From: Phoronis ovalis
Lineage: Eukaryota; Phoronida; Phoronidae
Assembly: GCA_028565635.1 (NCBI GenBank)
Contig: JAOXYB010058246.1
Span: forward strand, 1 to 10,929
DNA length: 10,929 nucleotides
Direction: 5' to 3'
The position numbers and the translations under genes are program-made. Positions 9,601 through 10,929 of this stretch are shown one piece after another. Below the pieces are notes generated by a model. It was not told where the DNA came from, searched no databases, and was given only the letters and a program-made list of their open reading frames with translations. Positions within the stretch are counted from its first letter, which is position 1. Every line of letters begins with the position of its first letter.

Positions 9601-10660
9601 TTTAACTAATTCATTTCTTTTTTGTGTCTCCAAAAGCAGAAGAATATTCCAGTTCTGTTCATTTAATTTTCTACACACTAGTGTTGAATGCATTCGGTTG
9701 AGATTCATAGGTTAAAATGAGTGAATAGGCCACTAAGACACCCCTGTCATTAAGGGGGGGGGGGAGAAACATACAGAATGTACGTATTTGGCAGTGAGAA
9801 CAGGCAAGGGAAGAGAAGTATTAAAATGAACAGAGATTTCAGATTGACTAAAGGTAATTAAAGTATGATCGTCAGTGCATGCATGGACCTGGGTTGGTTC
9901 CATAAAGAATCTTTGGCATGCACCAGTCATACGAATAGAATACACACTGTACTGAAAATACTGGTAAGAGTGGCTATACACCAAAACAACGGCATGCATG
10001 ATTGAATTGTACATAGACACACTCCTACAGCATCCTAGAATGTCAGTGGGTATCTCATTTCTGTACTCCCAATTTAGAAGAGCGAGGTCAAGGTCATTAT
10101 GGTGACTACCAATTTAAAGCGCTTTGTTTTATTTAATACTCATTTAATTCTTTGTTCTGTGAATGCAGAAAAAAGAAAGTCAATTAAAATTTTTAAGTTG
10201 ACTAATTTTAAAGTGATTTAATTTTTGCCTCTCTGAATGGGGTCAATGATTGAAAAGCTGGGATACATTTCTTTGAAATGTGTCAGAAATATGTTTGCTA
10301 CTGGATTTTTCTTTTTTGTTTTCTAGCTACATTACCTCATAAAAGAATTATAAAAACAATTTCTTCAAAGATTTTCTGCCCTAAATTTCTCAACCTTTGA
10401 GTTGTTAAATTAAATTAGTTATTATAATAAGTATTACTCATAAGAAATAAAACAAGTAAAATTACTTAGAATATGAAATTTAAACATACGATGAGCATAT
10501 CAAACATTATACCTTTAGAGGAATTGGTATTATCCCCAGTAAGAACAATACTTTCATATTTACTCAAAAAGTTTCTGAAAACTTTCCACTGTTGATCTGC
10601 TAAAGCCACTTGATTGCAAAAGAATACAATTTTAGCTTCAGGTGACTCTTTAAGATGTTC
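381..10660 (-). CDS. RIG-I-like receptor (RLR) dsRNA-sensing helicase, 5'-partial, ten exons
   Basis: The minus-strand exons A-J (10660-10513, 9269-9037, 8313-8151, 7662-7567, 5989-5820, 4888-4756, 4648-4409, 2964-2797, 1584-1422, 642-381) join into 1776 bases, 591 codons plus TAG. Seen in the fragment, by residue: motif Ia region (1-40), LTPQIL (64-69), DECHH (91-95), LTAS (131-134), an insertion-domain stretch (about 183-310), GIIFAKTR (351-358), [11 protein letters not shown] (418-428), QARGRTRA (448-455), then CLKC (536-539) opening the regulatory domain. This combination is specific to RLRs: Dicer shares related helicase motifs but not the regulatory domain. Family knowledge: RLRs are cytosolic ATPases that bind double-stranded or 5'-triphosphate viral RNA and signal through MAVS via CARDs. 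The window cannot show whether this one has CARDs (RIG-I/MDA5 type) or lacks them (LGP2 type). Motif I lies upstream of the window. The C-terminal end is uncertain (see exon J). I give no symbol because orthology within the family cannot be settled. Confidence 0.93.
643..1421 (-). other. RLR intron between exons I and J
   Basis: A 779-base phase 2 intron with consensus donor GTAAGTGA and acceptor ATTATTATAG. I see no coding potential, no recognisable repeat and no RNA gene, only AT-rich sequence with a short ATATATAT run near 1121. Confidence 0.8.
1422..1584 (-). CDS. RLR exon I: motif VI and pincer helices
   Basis: A 163-base exon after CCATAG, ending GGACGG before the consensus donor GTAAGTGA. 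It is entered in phase 1 and left in phase 2. It begins [18 protein letters not shown], completing motif VI with its arginine finger residues, and continues into a charged helix ([14 protein letters not shown], then [15 protein letters not shown]). That helix fits the pincer/bridge that links the helicase to the regulatory domain in RLRs. Confidence 0.94.
1928..2250 (+). repeat. three tandem monomers of a 124-147 base repeat
   Basis: TTTGACCTGTATTTAC or a close form begins at 1929, 2053 and 2200, each followed by a TATAACAAATATGAAGCTGA-like stretch (CATACCAAATATGAAG in the third). Spacing is 124 then 147 bases. The second monomer also carries ATCAGCCATCTTGGAAG and CCAGGTTAAAAT, the motifs that mark the monomers at 3260-4110 and 8640-8835. 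The third runs into GAGTTACATAC, a stub of the repeat tail seen at 1-79. Confidence 0.75.
2421..2612 (+). repeat. further monomer joined to the repeat tail
   Basis: GCCATATTGGAAG at 2430 is followed by AAAGGTCAAAGCTCC, CACTTTGACCTG (2471), TATTAAGCTG, GGGTAAAAACTGAAGCAG and then the tail GTTACATACGTC ... GGCTGGGCATAAAAATG. It shows the order monomer then tail in one copy, linking the monomer family to the hairpin tail at 1-79. Confidence 0.7.
2797..2964 (-). CDS. RLR exon H: motif V
   Basis: A 168-base exon after TACTTTAG, entered and left in phase 1. It encodes [20 protein letters not shown], then [20 protein letters not shown] (motif V), and ends NEISMVQAR, the first part of motif VI. The donor is AGAG|GTTGGTGG, a weak form shared with exon B. 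It is placed here because the split codon G|GT with exon I completes QARGRTRA exactly. Retaining the intron would add WWFYCSEIN and then stop. Confidence 0.95.
3197..3218 (+). repeat. short sequence shared with 8486-8507
   Basis: GGATTGCAAACAAATGT is identical at 3197-3213 and 8486-8502, preceded by GAATA at both and followed by CTTT after one differing base. Both lie in introns, on the same strand, upstream of tandem-repeat monomers, so they are likely a less conserved part of the same interspersed family. Confidence 0.5.
3261..3370 (+). repeat. single monomer of the tandem-repeat family
   Basis: CAACAATGTCTCTATATC, then TATCAGTTTTCAAGATATT, ACAAACAGGTTATCTCAAGG, ACAAATATGACCACCAGTCA and GCCATATTGG occur in the same order as in the array at 3738-4200. 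It is the best-preserved copy in the window for this half of the unit. After 3370 the sequence diverges into a different repeat. Confidence 0.7.
3412..3672 (+). repeat. diverged direct duplication of about 110-130 bases
   Basis: Copy 1 (3412-3521) has GCTGGCAAACCTATGCTG, GTTCATCC, GCTGGTAATGGGGAACAGAT, TTCTCCACATCA, AAATGATTTA and CATGAAACAA. Copy 2 (3541-3672) has GCTGGCAGATAGA, GTTCATCC, GCTGGTGAGTGGGGAACAGA, TTTCCAAGCTACA, AAATGGTTTA and CATGAAACAT in the same order. GCTGG occurs many times within it. It is not related to the neighbouring 130-base family and I do not recognise it. Confidence 0.65.
3738..4200 (+). repeat. tandem array, three full monomers of about 126-142 bases plus partial ends
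   Basis: TATCTATCAG or a close form recurs at about 3784, 3911 and 4052 (126 and 142 bases apart). Each is followed by a CAAGATATT-like word, then ACAAATAGCTTATCTCGAG (varying), a CATG-C-CAG/CAAT word, ATTGGAAG with CAGGTCAAAAT-like sequence in the first two, and a GACTTGTATTT/GATGTATATTTACCC word. TTGACCTATATTTACCCTAT at 4152 starts a further partial unit that joins this array to the motif marking the copies at 1928-2250. Confidence 0.75.
4409..4648 (-). CDS. RLR exon G: start of Hel2, motif IV
   Basis: A 240-base exon, the largest internal one, between acceptor TTATTGCAG and donor GTATGTGT. It is entered and left in phase 1. It encodes [20 protein letters not shown], then [16 protein letters not shown] (motif IV and following helix) and ends [20 protein letters not shown] is the conserved entry to the second RecA-like domain, GIIFAKTR is motif IV, and LVGSN is the conserved strand before the exon H sequence GMTQYQQ. 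Confidence 0.94.
4756..4888 (-). CDS. RLR exon F: end of the insertion domain
   Basis: A 133-base exon after acceptor AATAG, entered in phase 0 and left in phase 1 at donor GTATTTTA. It encodes [20 protein letters not shown], continues [19 protein letters not shown] and ends DELFK. YNEALL and the following DAL helix are recognisable RLR Hel2i features, leading into the long helix before the second RecA-like domain. The acceptor has a poor pyrimidine tract (sequence before it is T/A-rich), but frame and homology both support it. Confidence 0.9.
4889..5819 (-). other. RLR intron between exons E and F
   Basis: A 931-base phase 0 intron with donor GTATAC and acceptor AATAG. The 5' part in transcript sense holds a small repeat element at 5438-5792; the remainder is plain AT-rich sequence. 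Open frames at 5512-5825 on either strand read through that repeat or run out of exon E and are not separate genes. Confidence 0.75.
5438..5792. repeat. 355-base element with short inverted termini
   Basis: TATGGCTTCCAACAAAG at 5438-5454 is mirrored by CTTTGTTTTTGGAAGCCATA at 5773-5792, an inverted pair differing by a three-base insertion. Inside are CATGGCAGCCATTTTGGATT (5463), AAGTTTCATTGAAATTATGG (5545) and a short A-rich tract (5727-5743). The AGTTTCATTGAAAT and GGTCCAGTA words recall widespread invertebrate interspersed repeats. I saw no clear target-site duplication. It ends 27 bases from the exon E donor. Confidence 0.5.
5820..5989 (-). CDS. RLR exon E: helicase insertion domain
   Basis: A 170-base exon following TTTTGTAG, entered in phase 1 and left in phase 0. 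It encodes [20 protein letters not shown], then [12 protein letters not shown] and a basic helix ending NHLM. The P-x-DKGSxxYxxW pattern is characteristic of the RLR Hel2i domain. The donor ATG|GTATAC is usable but not strong. It is chosen because the next exon begins AYNEALL, and HLM-AYNEALL matches the family's helix at this place. Reading on without splicing gives intron sequence derived from a repeat. Confidence 0.9.
5990..7566 (-). other. RLR intron between exons D and E
   Basis: The longest intron in the window, 1577 bases, phase 1, donor GTAAGAAG and acceptor TTTTGTAG. It contains the inverted-repeat pair 6462-7299. I found no reading frame with family resemblance and no RNA gene. Confidence 0.8.
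6462..7299. repeat. inverted-repeat pair, arms about 39 bases, 838 bases end to end
   Basis: CAAAAGTTCGATGTC at 6462-6476 has its exact reverse complement GACATCGAACTTTTG at 7285-7299. The similarity continues inward with mismatches and small gaps (ATAAAAAAACTTAATTCCTT against ATAAAAAACTTTATTCCTTT) to about 6500 and 7261, and stops sharply outward. The interior encodes nothing recognisable. This fits a non-autonomous DNA transposon with terminal inverted repeats, or two opposed copies of one repeat. The flanks show no convincing target-site duplication. Confidence 0.55.
7567..7662 (-). CDS. RLR exon D: start of the helicase insertion domain
   Basis: A 96-base exon between acceptor TTTTCTCAG and donor GTAAGAAG, entered and left in phase 1. 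It encodes [20 protein letters not shown] followed by [11 protein letters not shown]. The NDPF motif and the following helix fit the start of the Hel2i insertion domain, the alpha-helical insertion between the two RecA-like lobes that defines RLRs and contacts RNA. The exon is short but has strong splice sites and joins both neighbours in frame. Confidence 0.9.
7663..8150 (-). other. RLR intron between exons C and D
   Basis: A 488-base phase 1 intron with donor GTTTGTTT and acceptor TTTTCTCAG. It is AT-rich and I see nothing in it. A 99-residue open frame at 7600-7899 on the minus strand merely crosses the acceptor of exon D in the wrong frame. Confidence 0.8.
8151..8313 (-). CDS. RLR exon C: motif III
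   Basis: The exon follows CATACAG and ends GTTGAAG before donor GTTTGTT. It is 163 bases, entered in phase 0 and left in phase 1. It starts [24 protein letters not shown] is motif III, which couples ATP hydrolysis to RNA movement, and GVGKA after it is the usual RLR continuation. The rest ([17 protein letters not shown], then an acidic EELKQF stretch) matches the end of Hel1 leading to the helical insertion. Confidence 0.94.
8640..8835 (+). repeat. two monomers of the tandem-repeat family
   Basis: GGCCATATCGGAAG at 8672 and GGCCATATTCGAAG at 8803 are about 131 bases apart. Between them lie GAGTCAAAATGTGAC, CAACAGTGTCTCTCTC, TATCTATCGG, TTATCGAGATAAAAACAG in the order seen at 3738-4200. The second ends CCAGGTCAAAATCA. 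Orientation is again plus, antisense to the gene. Confidence 0.7.
8874..8971 (+). repeat. imperfect TCATCATTGTCA microsatellite
   Basis: The block is built of TCATCA and TCATTGTCA words, broken by an interruption (8891-8929) that includes ATTATCTTATTTC. It follows directly on the repeat monomers. It is low-complexity and encodes nothing. Confidence 0.7.
9037..9269 (-). CDS. RLR exon B: motif Ib and DECHH box
   Basis: The exon has acceptor ATGTAG and is 233 bases, entered in phase 1 and left in phase 0. It encodes [20 protein letters not shown], then the Walker B/motif II sequence [17 protein letters not shown], and ends VQMPQ. DECHH carries the Mg-ATP-coordinating Asp and Glu, and the H-H form with TNKNHPYN is typical of RLRs. 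The donor is CAG|GTTGGT, weaker than the GTAAGA four bases further on. The upstream one is chosen because only it joins MPQ to VIGLTAS of exon C in frame. Confidence 0.95.
9270..10512 (-). other. RLR intron between exons A and B
   Basis: A 1243-base phase 1 intron, donor GTATAATG, acceptor TTATGTAG. It holds a run of eleven G at 9754-9764 and several GCATGCATG words, and is otherwise AT-rich. The minus-strand open frame at 9733-10020 (95 codons) has no family resemblance, starts and stops within the intron and lacks signs of selection that I can see, so it is not called. Confidence 0.75.
10513..10660 (-). CDS. RLR exon A: helicase motif Ia region
   Basis: The exon follows the acceptor TTCAACTCAG and ends AAAG before donor GTATAATG. 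It is 148 bases, entered in phase 0 and left in phase 1. It encodes 49 residues beginning [20 protein letters not shown] and ending SSK. The stretch [15 protein letters not shown] matches the RLR motif Ia region, which contacts the RNA strand in the first RecA-like domain (Hel1). The preceding exon, which should carry motif I (Walker A, GxGKT), is not between here and 10929. Confidence 0.92.
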
Positions 10661-10929
10661 CTGAGTTGAAAAAAAGGAAACAATAACAGTATATTAACAG
10701 CTTTTAAAAATGTATGACAACTTTTCACAAAAAAAAAATATCTTAGATATACAACAAAATATTGAACGGACTCTACAACAGTAATAACAAGAGGTCTGCG
10801 GGTGCAGACAGATGCCCATCATATGATGTAGTTTCTGTAGTTGTAAAGCCAACTTTGTATGTATAAGAGTTGTAAGGTTGATAATAGAGGGAAAATCTTC
10901 AAAGTGATTTACATGAACATTACAAACAA
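10661..10929 (-). other. partial RLR intron upstream of exon A
   Basis: This ends in the acceptor TTCAACTCAG of exon A and runs off the window. No Walker A sequence or other helicase exon is visible in it. It includes the small hairpin repeat at 10786-10828. Confidence 0.75.
10786..10828. repeat. AACAAGAGG-hairpin repeat end
   Basis: AACAAGAGG leads into a perfect 6-base hairpin, GTCTGC (10794-10799) against GCAGAC (10804-10809) with loop GGGT, followed by a 12-base palindrome CATCATATGATG (10817-10828). AACAAGAG followed by a short hairpin resembles an end sequence I associate with bivalve interspersed repeats. That identification is from memory. Confidence 0.4.

Noticed and set aside
9733-10020. 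95-codon minus-strand open frame inside the intron between exons A and B
   Set aside because: It has no recognisable domain, is entered from no plausible splice site, contains the poly-G tract at its end, and skipping it keeps the RLR in frame.
381-10660. Dicer as an alternative identity for the gene
   Set aside because: Dicer helicases also have DECH-type boxes and an insertion domain, but the QARGRTRA and [11 protein letters not shown] forms, the NEISMVQAR lead-in and the CLKC regulatory domain after the pincer helix are RLR features. No PAZ or RNase III sequence follows.

Overview
The window is a stretch of animal (metazoan) nuclear DNA, AT-rich, with small exons separated by AT-rich introns. 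It holds one recognisable gene, on the minus strand, cut at its 5' end by the right edge of the window. Ten exons between 10660 and 381 splice, with GT-AG junctions and compatible phases throughout, into a continuous 591-codon reading frame plus a stop. The protein is a RIG-I-like receptor (RLR: the RIG-I/MDA5/LGP2 family of cytosolic double-stranded RNA sensors). It runs from helicase motif Ia, through DECHH (motif II), LTAS (III), the helical insertion domain, motif [13 protein letters not shown] (V) and QARGRTRA (VI), into the first half of the zinc-binding C-terminal regulatory domain. Motif I (Walker A) and any N-terminal CARD domains would lie beyond 10929 and are not seen.

The likely organism is a marine invertebrate, most probably a bivalve mollusc. 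This is inferred from the intron repeats, which resemble interspersed elements I associate with bivalve genomes, and from the RLR sequence. Species cannot be named from this window.

Layout from right to left, in the direction of transcription: upstream intron with a small hairpin repeat (10661-10929); exon A, motif Ia (10513-10660); intron; exon B, motifs Ib and II (9037-9269); intron with a TCATCATTGTCA-type microsatellite and tandem-repeat monomers; exon C, motif III (8151-8313); exon D (7567-7662); a 1.6 kb intron with an inverted-repeat pair; exon E (5820-5989); an intron with a small element bounded by inverted repeats; exon F (4756-4888); a 107-base intron; exon G, motif IV (4409-4648); a 1.4 kb repeat-rich intron; exon H, motif V (2797-2964); a 1.2 kb repeat-rich intron; exon I, motif VI (1422-1584); intron; exon J, start of the regulatory domain (381-642); then non-coding sequence to position 1.

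Most of the non-coding structure is repeat-derived. One family, with monomers of about 125-147 bases, recurs in at least three introns, always in the same orientation (plus strand, antisense to the gene). The points most worth a second look are the incomplete regulatory domain (one Cys pair, then a stop or a missed splice to an unseen exon), two splice donors of the unusual form GTTGGT with a competing GT four bases downstream, and the repeat structures. I found no second protein-coding gene, no RNA gene and no evidence of a novel multi-gene system.
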